The notes under the pieces: model-generated
The model's input: only the letters and a program-made list of their open reading frames with translations
Told to the model about the DNA's origin: nothing
Databases searched by the model: none
Part shown: positions 24,770 to 34,000 of the stretch, piece after piece
How positions within the stretch are numbered: position 1 is the first letter of the stretch
Layout: every line of letters begins with the position of its first letter
Program-made: the position numbers and the translations under genes
Origin: CAWVSB01 sp046710535
GTDB taxonomy: Bacteria; Pseudomonadota; Gammaproteobacteria; Pseudomonadales; CAWVSB01
Direction: 5' to 3'
NCBI GenBank assembly: GCA_046710535.1
Contig: JBKEHH010000012.1
Location: 1 to 64,000 of the forward strand
DNA: 64,000 bases

Positions 24770-27088
24770 TTATAGCGCTCGACTAGCTTCATCTACAGCC
24801 ACTAAACGTTTCAGCTGACGCGATAGATCACGAAATTCTCTAGCGGCCGCCTTGCGCTTATCCTTTAACTCGTCAGCGCCGCCATCAACTAGGTTATTGT
24901 GTTTAAATAACTTATACCCGTTCTGGAATAATATCTTGCCAATAGACGCTTCGCTACTAATACGGCGTTGCAAGTATGACTGACGACCATATTTCAAAGC
25001 TGTACTAATCGCCGTTGCCTCGTCTAATGACTCCCAAGGTTCTAACCGCGCCAGTAAGTCACCGACCACTGTATAGGCTTCTATATAAAGCAGTAACACC
25101 GATTGCGCAACCAGTGGTCTTAAGCTTTCAAATAAGTTAATAAAGCCGGCTGTTCCCTGCGTTAACGATACTTCCCAGTTGCTATCGCAGTGTTCTATCT
25201 CTTGTCTAATTTCAGCATGAAACTGTTTCGTCGGCGCATAAAAGAACTCAAATTTAAACAAATTCCTCAGACGATCGACTTCATTCCAGAAGGTCGCAAC
25301 AGCCTCCTCTGGTAGGGCATCGCTTGCGGCTACTAAAGCCAGTTCAATAATCGCCTTGTTAACAAAAAAGTGAACCACAGTATTGCGATAATAACTAGCA
25401 ACAGGGTGCTGCTCTGGCGCGATACCAAAGACCACATCAGGACCTTCGTCATAACGAGTCAGCATTTTTTCAGCAATCATAATCTCGATGACTTTTTGCA
25501 TATGCTCGGCGTTTTCAGCTTTAAAGTCGCTAGAAATGCGGATACCACGTGCTACTGCCCAGTCATGTAATGCCCTAACCTGAGCTTGTAACTCTTCGTT
25601 GGTTAGCGCCTGCGGGGCAGCACCCAGAAGTACCATCGACAACATAGATGGCAGTGTCAGCGGGGTAACTTTATTGGCCGCAACGGCTACCTCAAATGCA
25701 ACTTTAGCTAAGGCAAGTCGGTCATCTGGATGGGGCGCTTTTGCCAACACTACGGGCTCACCGACATCCATATAAACGCGTCCCATGGGCTTGCGTAAAC
25801 TGCGTACATAGCCGATAAACCATGCCAACGACTCTGCCGATTTGGCTCTCCCAGTTTGCTCAGTGGCATATTCTTCAACATCTCGAATTAAGTCATAACT
25901 GATGGCTATAGGAATAATATGAATATTTTCTGCACCAGTTTCGTAGCAGGCCTCTAATACATATTTAAGCAAACCATAGCGCGGTGGCATTAGTTTGCCC
26001 AGCCGCGAGCGAGTGCCCTCAAACGCCCAATTCATAGGAAAGCGTTTTTCCATCAAATAACCGATGTAGTGCCTCAGAGTAAGTTTGTAAACAGGATTAT
26101 CTTGAAAAGTGCGGCGGATAAAAATACCGCCACTGCGACGTAATAAAAAGCCTAATCCAGCAAAGGCCAAATTGGCTCCACCAAACATATGTGGCATGGG
26201 AAAATCGTTATCGTATAAAACCTTTGGCACCACCATGCCGTCCAAATAGGTTTTGTGCGTCCACAATAATAGGGCCGGATTTTCACGCACCATGGTGCGC
26301 ATTTTTTCTATATCATTTTTGTCGCTAACAACTTCGTCTTCATAGCCTAAACCTAAAACAAATTTATTAAACTTGGCATAAAAATCTAAATAGAAAGTAC
26401 TTGGCCGAGAGATCATCTCTGTCATGTACTTGCGTGCTTCAATCATCAGTGTGTCTTTGCTAACACCTTGCTCGACCGCTAACTCCTCTAGGCCAGCATT
26501 GAAGCCTTTGCTGGCGCGTAAGTTGCCGGCTACGTATCGAGGGACTTTATAACGCCCGCCTTGCAAGCGCCGCTCGGTCATATCAAGCGCCACAGCTGCC
26601 CGCCTTGCCACATAGGCCGCTAACTCGCCTTCACCAGACAAATGCCCTAGTTGCGCAAAACCTGCTTTAAGATCGCCTAGTGTCGCCGGAGCGCCGACAA
26701 CCAACGCCACGCGCTCAGGGTTATCTCGCACAATTTGCCTCGCGCGCAAAGCCCCTGGCCTGCGACTATCGCCAAAAATCAAGTTTCTAAAGCGTAAGGA
26801 AGAATCATGAATATCTTTAGATGGAATCCAAGCAATACGAACAGGCGCCATCATCACATCATCAGGCAAGTTTAACTTGCTAGCAATATCACCCCGGTCA
26901 ACCGCGCCTTTGTCTTGGGTTAACAAAACCTTAACGGTATTAATTTGACCAACGCCGTCTGGCTTAGTTTTATTCAGCCAGTCGTTAAGTAGTTTTAACT
27001 CAAAGCGATTGGCAGCGTCTAATATAAACACTACATTATTATCGTTAACTAGCGTCCATGGATTAGTTACCGCATTAAATTCGGTCAT
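24770..27088 (-). CDS. plsB: PlsB-type glycerol-3-phosphate 1-O-acyltransferase
   Basis: 772 aa acyltransferase that places the first acyl chain on glycerol-3-phosphate. Block I is H278-K-T-Y-L-D283 (HX4D), with a GGIFIRRTF block and the FEGTRSR block (356-362) following, as in PlsB and mycobacterial PlsB2. The N- and C-terminal regulatory regions typical of PlsB (about 800 aa) are present. The gene lies 12 bp after the HAD-PlsC fusion and 20 bp before gpsA, so three consecutive steps of glycerolipid synthesis are co-transcribed. Membrane-associated. The symbol reflects family and context; the E. coli housekeeping orthologue could exist elsewhere. Confidence 0.88.
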   Translation of the reverse strand: MTEFNAVTNPWTLVNDNNVVFILDAANRFELKLLNDWLNKTKPDGVGQINTVKVLLTQDKGAVDRGDIASKLNLPDDVMMAPVRIAWIPSKDIHDSSLRFRNLIFGDSRRPGALRARQIVRDNPERVALVVGAPATLGDLKAGFAQLGHLSGEGELAAYVARRAAVALDMTERRLQGGRYKVPRYVAGNLRASKGFNAGLEELAVEQGVSKDTLMIEARKYMTEMISRPSTFYLDFYAKFNKFVLGLGYEDEVVSDKNDIEKMRTMVRENPALLLWTHKTYLDGMVVPKVLYDNDFPMPHMFGGANLAFAGLGFLLRRSGGIFIRRTFQDNPVYKLTLRHYIGYLMEKRFPMNWAFEGTRSRLGKLMPPRYGLLKYVLEACYETGAENIHIIPIAISYDLIRDVEEYATEQTGRAKSAESLAWFIGYVRSLRKPMGRVYMDVGEPVVLAKAPHPDDRLALAKVAFEVAVAANKVTPLTLPSMLSMVLLGAAPQALTNEELQAQVRALHDWAVARGIRISSDFKAENAEHMQKVIEIMIAEKMLTRYDEGPDVVFGIAPEQHPVASYYRNTVVHFFVNKAIIELALVAASDALPEEAVATFWNEVDRLRNLFKFEFFYAPTKQFHAEIRQEIEHCDSNWEVSLTQGTAGFINLFESLRPLVAQSVLLLYIEAYTVVGDLLARLEPWESLDEATAISTALKYGRQSYLQRRISSEASIGKILFQNGYKLFKHNNLVDGGADELKDKRKAAAREFRDLSRQLKRLVAVDEASRAL

Positions 27089-27100
27089 ATTTGATCCCGT

Positions 27101-28708
27101 CTATTTTTTTGCTTTACTGACTTTAGTAACCGGTTTGTTTTTAACTTTTGGGGATACTTTATTTTTTGCTATGGTTGGAGACTTTTTTGCTATCAGTTTT
27201 GATTTAGGCGCAGGCTTTTTCTTAACAGAACTTTTTTTAGCAGACTTCTTTTTAACCGGTTTATTTTTAACTGACACTGACTCGTCTTGCCCGAGGGCTT
27301 TAAGAAACTGATTTCGCACATCTTCAACATGTTTTTCTATAGTTACTGACTTCCAACTTGATGTATCAACCGGCGGCAAGATTTCAACATCGACCGTTGC
27401 AGAGCGAAATACAAAATCGCCTTTTGGCGCAACATCGCCAGCATTACGAATAACAATCGGCACAATCGGCACACCGGCATCCATAGCCAGATAAAATGCG
27501 CCTTTTTTAAACGGCGCTAACTTAGCTGAAATGGTACGAGTACCTTCCGGCGCTAAAGCCACCGACTTACCACCTTTTTTTATTGCCTCTACTAAAGGCG
27601 CCATCGCCTCAATCGCACTGGCAGAATTTTGTCTGTCGATAAAGACAACACCACCTAGCTCCATTACCTTGCCTATCAATGGCATTTTGCGGATTTCTTG
27701 TTTGCCGACACCGGCAATATCTTGGCGCAGTAATTTAGCAATAATTATTACGTCAGCTTTACTCTGATGATTAAAAACAAATACTGCGGGACGATATTCC
27801 CATAAGTAATGCTCATTTTTAATCTTCAGATCTAAACCAATCAGCGCACTGGCCGTATCGGCAAATAGATTGAACGAAAAATTAACCGCTTTGCGCCGTG
27901 AACCCGTTAACGCCCATATCGGCAGACCTGCGGCAAAACTAGAAACCAAACTGCCAGTAGCGGCAACCGAACGGATATAGTCGGTAAAGCTTGGCCTGCC
28001 CCTGCTACCGAATGCCGCTGATGGCCAGTTTCGTTCAATAGCTATGCTAGCAAGTTTTTTATTGGCATTAAGCGGTTGAGGATAGCCAATGCGCTCCATT
28101 AGTTGTAAGTCGTCATCACTATCTGAATAAAAAATACTTTGATCAAGATTTGCGCCCGTTTTGGCCGCCAACTTCTCGGCCGCTAATACTTTACCTGGGC
28201 CGGCACAGGTCGGCCGCACTACGCCGCCGGTAAACTTGCCGTCTTCAATTTCTAGGTGGGTACACAGTACATGCTCAATACCTAACTCTCTGGCGGCCGG
28301 ATCCAACTGGTAAGGAGTAGCCGAGGAGATAATCGCGACCGTGTGACCTTTCGCTAAATGAGCTTCGATCAAGCTGCGCGATTCTGGATAAATTAACTTA
28401 GCAATTTGGTCGATAAAAAGCTTCTCGCCCACATCTATATAGGTTTGTTCACTAATTCCGCGCATAAATTGAGCATTAATAGCCATCATGCCGGAGAAAC
28501 CTAGAGTACCCAGGCCAAAGTTGAGCATGGCACTTGTCATTTCAATGAATTCTCGCGTAGTTATATCGCCACGACGAAGCTGCTCTTTAATCAGCGCTAC
28601 TGCGGAAAATCCAGCGATAATTGTCCCGTCGAAATCAAAAATCGCGGCTGTTTTTGGACCATTGGGAAACTCTTCAATGCGCTGTAATAGTTCATTATAT
28701 GTTGCCAT
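27101..28708 (-). CDS. bifunctional HAD-IB phosphatase / 1-acylglycerol-3-phosphate acyltransferase with lysine-rich tail
   Basis: 535 aa fusion. N-terminal HAD-IB (SerB-like) domain, residues 20-230: D25-F-D27-G-T nucleophile pair, motif II SSATPYQ, and motif IV DSDDDLQL. C-terminal PlsC domain, residues 260-460: H314-Q-S-K-A-D319 and PEGTR at 387-391. The last 50 residues are KKK/PVKK/AKK repeats resembling a histone H1 tail. The layout resembles mycobacterial HAD-PlsC proteins. It could make phosphatidate and possibly dephosphorylate it to diacylglycerol; the second step is inference. First gene of the glycerolipid operon. Confidence 0.9.
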   Translation of the reverse strand: MATYNELLQRIEEFPNGPKTAAIFDFDGTIIAGFSAVALIKEQLRRGDITTREFIEMTSAMLNFGLGTLGFSGMMAINAQFMRGISEQTYIDVGEKLFIDQIAKLIYPESRSLIEAHLAKGHTVAIISSATPYQLDPAARELGIEHVLCTHLEIEDGKFTGGVVRPTCAGPGKVLAAEKLAAKTGANLDQSIFYSDSDDDLQLMERIGYPQPLNANKKLASIAIERNWPSAAFGSRGRPSFTDYIRSVAATGSLVSSFAAGLPIWALTGSRRKAVNFSFNLFADTASALIGLDLKIKNEHYLWEYRPAVFVFNHQSKADVIIIAKLLRQDIAGVGKQEIRKMPLIGKVMELGGVVFIDRQNSASAIEAMAPLVEAIKKGGKSVALAPEGTRTISAKLAPFKKGAFYLAMDAGVPIVPIVIRNAGDVAPKGDFVFRSATVDVEILPPVDTSSWKSVTIEKHVEDVRNQFLKALGQDESVSVKNKPVKKKSAKKSSVKKKPAPKSKLIAKKSPTIAKNKVSPKVKNKPVTKVSKAKK

Positions 28709-28761
28709 AGCTGGTGGTTACCTTTATGCGGTTCTTCATCGACTTCTAACAAAGGATTAAT

Positions 28762-28777
28762 ATACCCCGCGGGGTAT
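28762..28777. promoter_or_regulatory. 16-bp perfect palindrome, candidate operator
   Basis: ATACCCCGCGGGGTAT lies in the 247-bp divergent gap, 53 bp upstream of the HAD-PlsC start. It resembles boxes bound by CsoR/CstR-type repressors (ATACCCC-type half-sites), but no metal or persulfide gene is near. There is no T tract, so it is not a terminator. Confidence 0.45.
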
Positions 28778-28955
28778 TACACTTCAATGAATCAGGTCAC
28801 TTAGGCAAGGTATCTGGCCTTCGTCTATTGCCAGTAAATTAGCGCGCCTAAGCTATAGGCACTAGCGGCCTCCACCGTTACTATATGATCTTCAATATTT
28901 GTACATAAAAACAGCGGTCAATGACGAACGCGATAAGTTTACTTAGGGTGGTGCA

Positions 28956-30701
28956 ATGCAAACTTCAGAACAAGAACAAGAACAAGTATTAGAACAGGTA
29001 ATTTCTCCCATTGAGGCTTTTTATCAAAACGAGAAAGGGCGACGCACGCCTTATTGCACCAAAGATAAGTATGATGAACACCATCCACAATCACTGTGTT
29101 TCACTCAACCTTGGCCAGACGGCAGTATCACCGAATATAACTGGCAAGAAGTTGGCGCTGAAGTGCGCCGAATGGCGACCTATTTGATCAGTCAAGACTA
29201 TCCAGCAGGCAGTACAGTAGCATTAATGTCATCTAACTGCGCTCACTGGATTATGGCTGATTTAGCAATTTGGATGGCCGGTCATATATCTGTGCCGCTA
29301 TACCCAGTACTGAATACAAAAACAGTGGGGCAAATACTAGCGCATAGCGAAGCCAAACTAATATTCTTGGGCAAGCTTGATTCATGGGAAGCGATTGAAG
29401 CAGGGATTCCCGAGGGAATTGAACGAATCACTCTACCCATTTGTCCAGAGGCGGCAAAAAAAGGCGCTACCCAATGGCAAGATATTGTCGCGGCTAATGA
29501 GGCCTTAACTGATGACCCTATTCCTGCGCTAGATGATATAGCTACTATCATTTATACCTCAGGCACCACTGGGATGCCTAAGGGCGTGATGCACTCGCAT
29601 CGGAATCTAGGTGCGGTGGCATCACTTGCTAAACTAATGTACGAGATTGGCGAAGAAGACCGAATGCTATCGTATTTACCATTAGCCCACGTAGCCGAGC
29701 GTGCTGCGGTTGAACTTGGACAACTCTATAGTGGCTTTTCGGTTTGGTTTGCCAACAACTTAACCACCTTTGGTGATGACTTACGTCGAGCGCAGCCGAC
29801 ACTGTTTTTTGCGGTACCGCGTATTTGGACTAAATTCCAGCAACAGGTGCTTGCTCAAATTCCAGCTAAAAAACTAAACCTAATGCTGAAGACACCTATA
29901 TTAAAGGGCATTATTGGTAAAAAACTACTTACCGCCATGGGACTTAACAACGTTCAAGGCGCGATCAGCGGCGCTGCACCAATTTCTACGTCGTTATTAG
30001 AGTGGTATAAAAAACTAGGCATCGAGATTTTGGAAGGCTATGCCATGAGTGAAAACATGGCCTACTCTCATGCGACCCGCAGTGGCGACTCGCAAATTGG
30101 TTTTGTCGGACTGCCGTCGCCACTAGTCGATTGTAAAATTGACCCAGACAATGGTGAAATTTTGGTTAAGTCACCATGTAATATGGTTGGCTACTTCAAA
30201 GAACCAGGCCTAACCAGTGAGGCAATTAACTCAGAAGGCTACTTACATACCGGCGATAAGGGTGAAATAGATGCAGCGGGCAGGTTAAAAATTACTGGTC
30301 GAATTAAAGAAATCTTTAAAACCAGCAAAGGTAAATATGTTGCCCCCAGCCCAATTGAAAACAAGCTACTAACTAACTCATCCATAGAGCAGATTTGCGT
30401 TGCCGGCGCCAACTTAACTCAGCCACTAGCATTATTGGTATTGGCAGAAAGTATTGACGCTAACGATGACAATGTTAAAGCCGCAATAACAAAACAGTTA
30501 GACGAGTTAAGAGCTTCGGTAAATCAGAGTTTGGATCATCATGAAAACTTAAAATGCTTAGTTATCGTCGGTGAACAATGGACTACCGAAAATAATTTGA
30601 TGACGCCCACATTAAAAATAAAACGCACAGAAATCGATAGGGTTTATGGCGACAAATACGAAACATGGCTTAATAATAAAGACACCATTATTTGGCTTTA
30701 A
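28956..30701 (+). CDS. long-chain acyl-CoA synthetase (AMP-binding)
   Basis: 581 aa adenylate-forming enzyme activating fatty acids to acyl-CoA with ATP. The phosphate loop is YTSGTTGMPKG (Ser202), followed by the YAMSENMAYSH motif, YLHTGDKGEID and GRIKEIFKTSKGKYVAPSPIE, the last with the fatty-acid-type catalytic lysine region. It belongs to the FAA/FadD15-like group of long enzymes. Divergent from the glycerolipid operon it would feed, and 22 bp upstream of the alkylsulfatase-like gene. Chain length preference is not readable. Confidence 0.92.
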   Translation: MQTSEQEQEQVLEQVISPIEAFYQNEKGRRTPYCTKDKYDEHHPQSLCFTQPWPDGSITEYNWQEVGAEVRRMATYLISQDYPAGSTVALMSSNCAHWIMADLAIWMAGHISVPLYPVLNTKTVGQILAHSEAKLIFLGKLDSWEAIEAGIPEGIERITLPICPEAAKKGATQWQDIVAANEALTDDPIPALDDIATIIYTSGTTGMPKGVMHSHRNLGAVASLAKLMYEIGEEDRMLSYLPLAHVAERAAVELGQLYSGFSVWFANNLTTFGDDLRRAQPTLFFAVPRIWTKFQQQVLAQIPAKKLNLMLKTPILKGIIGKKLLTAMGLNNVQGAISGAAPISTSLLEWYKKLGIEILEGYAMSENMAYSHATRSGDSQIGFVGLPSPLVDCKIDPDNGEILVKSPCNMVGYFKEPGLTSEAINSEGYLHTGDKGEIDAAGRLKITGRIKEIFKTSKGKYVAPSPIENKLLTNSSIEQICVAGANLTQPLALLVLAESIDANDDNVKAAITKQLDELRASVNQSLDHHENLKCLVIVGEQWTTENNLMTPTLKIKRTEIDRVYGDKYETWLNNKDTIIWL

Positions 30702-30723
30702 CATTTTTACTAAGGTTTAGTTT

Positions 30724-32712
30724 ATGAATTGGAAGACACCACTATTTAGCACATTAATCACCAGCATACTTGTAGGTTGTGGTGGTTCTACAGAGGTGCC
30801 AGTTGATAAAAGCAGTGATCAATACGGGTTTTCAGCGGCAACTGAAACAACGGCCAAAACGAACAAGGAAGTATTAGCAAACCTTCCTTTTCATAATAGA
30901 CAAGACTTTGATGACGCAATAAAGGGCTTTATCGCCACAGATGAAGCGCTTAGCATTACTAATGCTCGAGGCGAAATTATTTGGCGCCCCGATGACTACG
31001 GCTTTATAACAGGTGATGCCCCAGCCTCAGCTAACCCAAGCCTGTGGCGACAAGCTAAGCTAAACAATATTAACGGCTTGTTTAAAGTCAGCGAGCGTAT
31101 TTACCAAATACGCGGATATGACTTAGCGAATATGAGTATTATTGAAGGCGATTCTGGCTGGATTGTGATTGATCCATTAACCGCTAGCGAGACTGCGGCC
31201 AAAGGCATGGCGTTAGTAAGAAAACACTTAGGTGATAAACCGATTACTGGCATTATTTTCACCCATAGCCATGTTGATCATTTTGGCGGTGCGCTGGGCA
31301 TTATTAGCAGTGCAGAAATAGCTGAACGTAATATTCCGGTAATCGCGCCGATTGGTTTTATCGAAGAAGCAACCAGTGAAAATGTTATTGCCGGTAATGC
31401 GATGATGCGCCGCAGTACTTTTTCCTATGGCAAAAACCTCCCTCGTACGCAGCGCGGTCATATCGGTTCTGGCTTAGGAAAGGCTCCCGCTTATGGTACA
31501 ACAGGCATACTTGAACCCAACTACACCGTAGACACAACTGGGCAAGAGCTTACCGTCGACGGCGTTGATTTCATCTTCCAAAATGCGTCAGGTTCAGAGG
31601 CACCTTCAGAGTTGACCTTCTATTTACCGCAACTGAAAACCTACTGTGGCGCCGAAGTGTTGTCACGCAATATGCACAATATATATACCTTACGCGGCGC
31701 TAAAGTACGTGATGCGGTTAAATGGGCAGGTTTTATCAATGAGGCGATGGATATGGCCGCCAACGCAGATAACTATTTTGCCAGCCACCATTGGCCCATG
31801 TGGGGCAATGAGCAAATTATTGAATACTTAGAAAAACAGCGCGATATGTACAAATACATTCATGACCAAACCATGCGCTTAGCTAATAGTGGGTTAACTC
31901 CAAATGAAATTGCTGAAGAGATTGAAATGCCAGCTTCACTACAGCAACAATTTTATAACCGCGGTTATTACGGCACTTTAAAGCACAACGCTAAAGCGGT
32001 ATACCAACACTATTATGGCTGGTATGACGGTAATCCTGCCAACTTAGATGCCTTAACTGAGGTCGACGCAGGCCAAAAATATGTGACGTTAATGGGCGGC
32101 CCGGATGCCGTAATTGCAGCCGCGAAGACCGCTTATGACAAGGGTGAATATCGATGGGTAGCGCAACTGCTTAATCACCTTGTCTTTGCCGAACCAGACA
32201 ATAGGCAAGCGCGAGGATTACTGGCAACAGTTTATGATCAACTTGGTTATCAGTCAGAATCTGGCGTATGGCGTGATGTATATCTTAATGCCGCATTAGA
32301 GTTACGTAATGGCGCCCCTGAAAAGGGCATGAATATGGCTGATGCCAAGGGAATTATAACTCAGACTCCCGTTAGTAAGTTTTTCGATGCGATGTCGGTA
32401 CGTTTAAACGGCATGAAAGCCGACGGTGTTGAAAAAGTTATTAATGTCAGAATCACTGACCTGAATGAAAATCATGTGTTAGGCATCAAAAACTCTGTAT
32501 TTCATCACACAATTGGAACAGTCAACGCCGAGGCAAACGCAAGCATAGCAATAAGCCATTCGCTGCTTACCGATATGTTAACTGGCAGCGCAGGGATCAA
32601 AGACGTTCTCACCTCAGATGAACTGGACATTCAAGGAAGTACAATCGACTTGATTCAATTCTTTTCTTTATTCGAAGCGCCGGAAACAACATTCAATATT
32701 GTCACACCGTAG
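30724..32712 (+). CDS. alkylsulfatase-like (SdsA1/BDS1 family) metallo-beta-lactamase-fold lipoprotein
   Basis: 662 aa. Lipoprotein signal with LVGC lipobox at residues 16-19. The Zn2 site is H181-S-H-V-D-H186, followed by the SdsA1-type order: NMHNIYTLRGAKVRD, ASHHWPMWG, the dimerisation domain, and a C-terminal SCP2-like domain from about residue 540. Characterised members split primary or secondary alkyl sulfates to alcohol and sulfate. The gene follows the acyl-CoA synthetase closely, which would suit use of the alkyl chain after oxidation (inference). Confidence 0.9.
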   Translation: MNWKTPLFSTLITSILVGCGGSTEVPVDKSSDQYGFSAATETTAKTNKEVLANLPFHNRQDFDDAIKGFIATDEALSITNARGEIIWRPDDYGFITGDAPASANPSLWRQAKLNNINGLFKVSERIYQIRGYDLANMSIIEGDSGWIVIDPLTASETAAKGMALVRKHLGDKPITGIIFTHSHVDHFGGALGIISSAEIAERNIPVIAPIGFIEEATSENVIAGNAMMRRSTFSYGKNLPRTQRGHIGSGLGKAPAYGTTGILEPNYTVDTTGQELTVDGVDFIFQNASGSEAPSELTFYLPQLKTYCGAEVLSRNMHNIYTLRGAKVRDAVKWAGFINEAMDMAANADNYFASHHWPMWGNEQIIEYLEKQRDMYKYIHDQTMRLANSGLTPNEIAEEIEMPASLQQQFYNRGYYGTLKHNAKAVYQHYYGWYDGNPANLDALTEVDAGQKYVTLMGGPDAVIAAAKTAYDKGEYRWVAQLLNHLVFAEPDNRQARGLLATVYDQLGYQSESGVWRDVYLNAALELRNGAPEKGMNMADAKGIITQTPVSKFFDAMSVRLNGMKADGVEKVINVRITDLNENHVLGIKNSVFHHTIGTVNAEANASIAISHSLLTDMLTGSAGIKDVLTSDELDIQGSTIDLIQFFSLFEAPETTFNIVTP

Positions 32713-32719
32713 GCATAGC

Positions 32720-32745
32720 AACTCAAAGGCGTCTGCCTTTGAGTT
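32720..32745 (+). terminator. hairpin after the alkylsulfatase-like gene
   Basis: Perfect 11-bp stem AACTCAAAGGC with its complement and a GTCT loop, eight bases after the stop. Only TTT follows, so termination strength is uncertain. Confidence 0.6.
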
Positions 32746-32861
32746 TCACCCTATAAAAATAGCATTATATAGCAATACAGCGTAATAATACCGCACTGAG
32801 TCTTTGCCATTTTTGGCAAAATCAGTATACTTCGTAAAAATTTTAATTCGGTGTATTTATC

Positions 32862-33962
32862 ATGTTCAAATTACGTCATCTAAAAGTAATCTCTTATGCG
32901 CTGTTCAGTATTTCTTTAGCTATATTTTCAAACGCTTCGCTAGCCAATGTCGTCACCTTGAAAAATGGTTCGATATTAATTGGCGGCAGTGTGTCAAAGC
33001 AGGAAGACCAGCTAATAATGAGCACCTCTTTTGCCGGAGAGATAAGAATAAACTGGGATGAAATCGCTGAAATAAAGGTACATCAGCCCATAGAAGTTCA
33101 TACGATTGACGGCGAAATTATAGAGACACTGTTAATTGTTAATGATAATAGCCTTCCTACCGACGGCCCATTAATCACCTTAGAAGACGGCAGTCATACT
33201 GGGAGCGATTCACCATATGTTGATAGCGATGATGTTGCAATAATTAACCCTGAGCCTTGGGAGCTAGGTATTGGCTCTAAATTTAATGGCCTTGTAGACT
33301 TTGGCCTACAATATAATAGCGGTAATACTGAGACAGAATCTTTAACGGCCAGTACGGATCTCAACTGGGAGCGCGTAGACGATCGCTGGGGAGTACAAGC
33401 AAGATATTTTAATGAAAAGACCAACAGCGTAACTACTCAAGATAATTGGCTGATCAGAAGTAACTACGACCACTTTTTAACAGATTCATGGTACACCGGC
33501 ATATACGGTCAGCTAGAACAAAATCAAATTGCTAATCTCGACCAACGATTAAGCGTAGGTCCTTCGCTCGGTCGTCAGTTTTGGCAAAGCGATGAAACTA
33601 ACCTGAGCTCTGAAGTTGGTCTAGTGTATGTTGATGAAAAATTTGATTATGACGCTAGTGACGCTCCAGAAGACCGTCGAGAGGACAATACCTACACAGG
33701 CTTTCGTTGGAACATAAAATACGACAGGTATACGTTTAAAGACATTATACAAATTTACTATGAAAACGAGCTGCTACTTGACGCTAAGGATATCAGTAAC
33801 GATGAGCGAACTGTATTTAAAGCAGTAATTGGTGCTCGAGTATTTCTGATTGAAAACCTATCAGCTGGAGCAGAGTTTCAGTATGACTATGATGGCAGCG
33901 CTATAGGGACAACGAAGAAAGAAGATACTAGAACAGTAATTAAGCTAGGTTATTCTTGGTAA
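32862..33962 (+). CDS. DUF481 (YdiY-like) outer-membrane protein
   Basis: 366 aa. Signal peptide with cleavage after ASLA. Residues 30-120 form a small beta domain (VVTLKNGSILIGG ... GEIRINWDEI), and from about 135 the chain alternates like a beta-barrel: DFGLQYNSGNTETESL, YDHFLTDSWYTGIYGQLE (in part), ending in KLGYSW, a C-terminal aromatic typical of outer-membrane insertion. DUF481 proteins are salt- or stress-induced barrels of unknown transport role. Monocistronic by position. Confidence 0.88.
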   Translation: MFKLRHLKVISYALFSISLAIFSNASLANVVTLKNGSILIGGSVSKQEDQLIMSTSFAGEIRINWDEIAEIKVHQPIEVHTIDGEIIETLLIVNDNSLPTDGPLITLEDGSHTGSDSPYVDSDDVAIINPEPWELGIGSKFNGLVDFGLQYNSGNTETESLTASTDLNWERVDDRWGVQARYFNEKTNSVTTQDNWLIRSNYDHFLTDSWYTGIYGQLEQNQIANLDQRLSVGPSLGRQFWQSDETNLSSEVGLVYVDEKFDYDASDAPEDRREDNTYTGFRWNIKYDRYTFKDIIQIYYENELLLDAKDISNDERTVFKAVIGARVFLIENLSAGAEFQYDYDGSAIGTTKKEDTRTVIKLGYSW

Positions 33963-33973
33963 TAACCTAGCTT
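33942..33973 (+). terminator. stem-loop spanning the DUF481 stop codon
   Basis: Perfect 13-bp inverted repeat AAGCTAGGTTATT with its complement, loop CTTGGT; the TAA stop lies in the right arm. No T run follows, so it may protect the mRNA end rather than terminate. Confidence 0.5.
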
Positions 33974-34000
33974 AGGTGAAGACTTAGTTATAGTGAAAAA

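Noticed and set aside
27009..27311. Hydrophobic plus-strand ORF
   Set aside because: Antisense of the lysine-rich C-terminus of HAD-PlsC and the plsB start.
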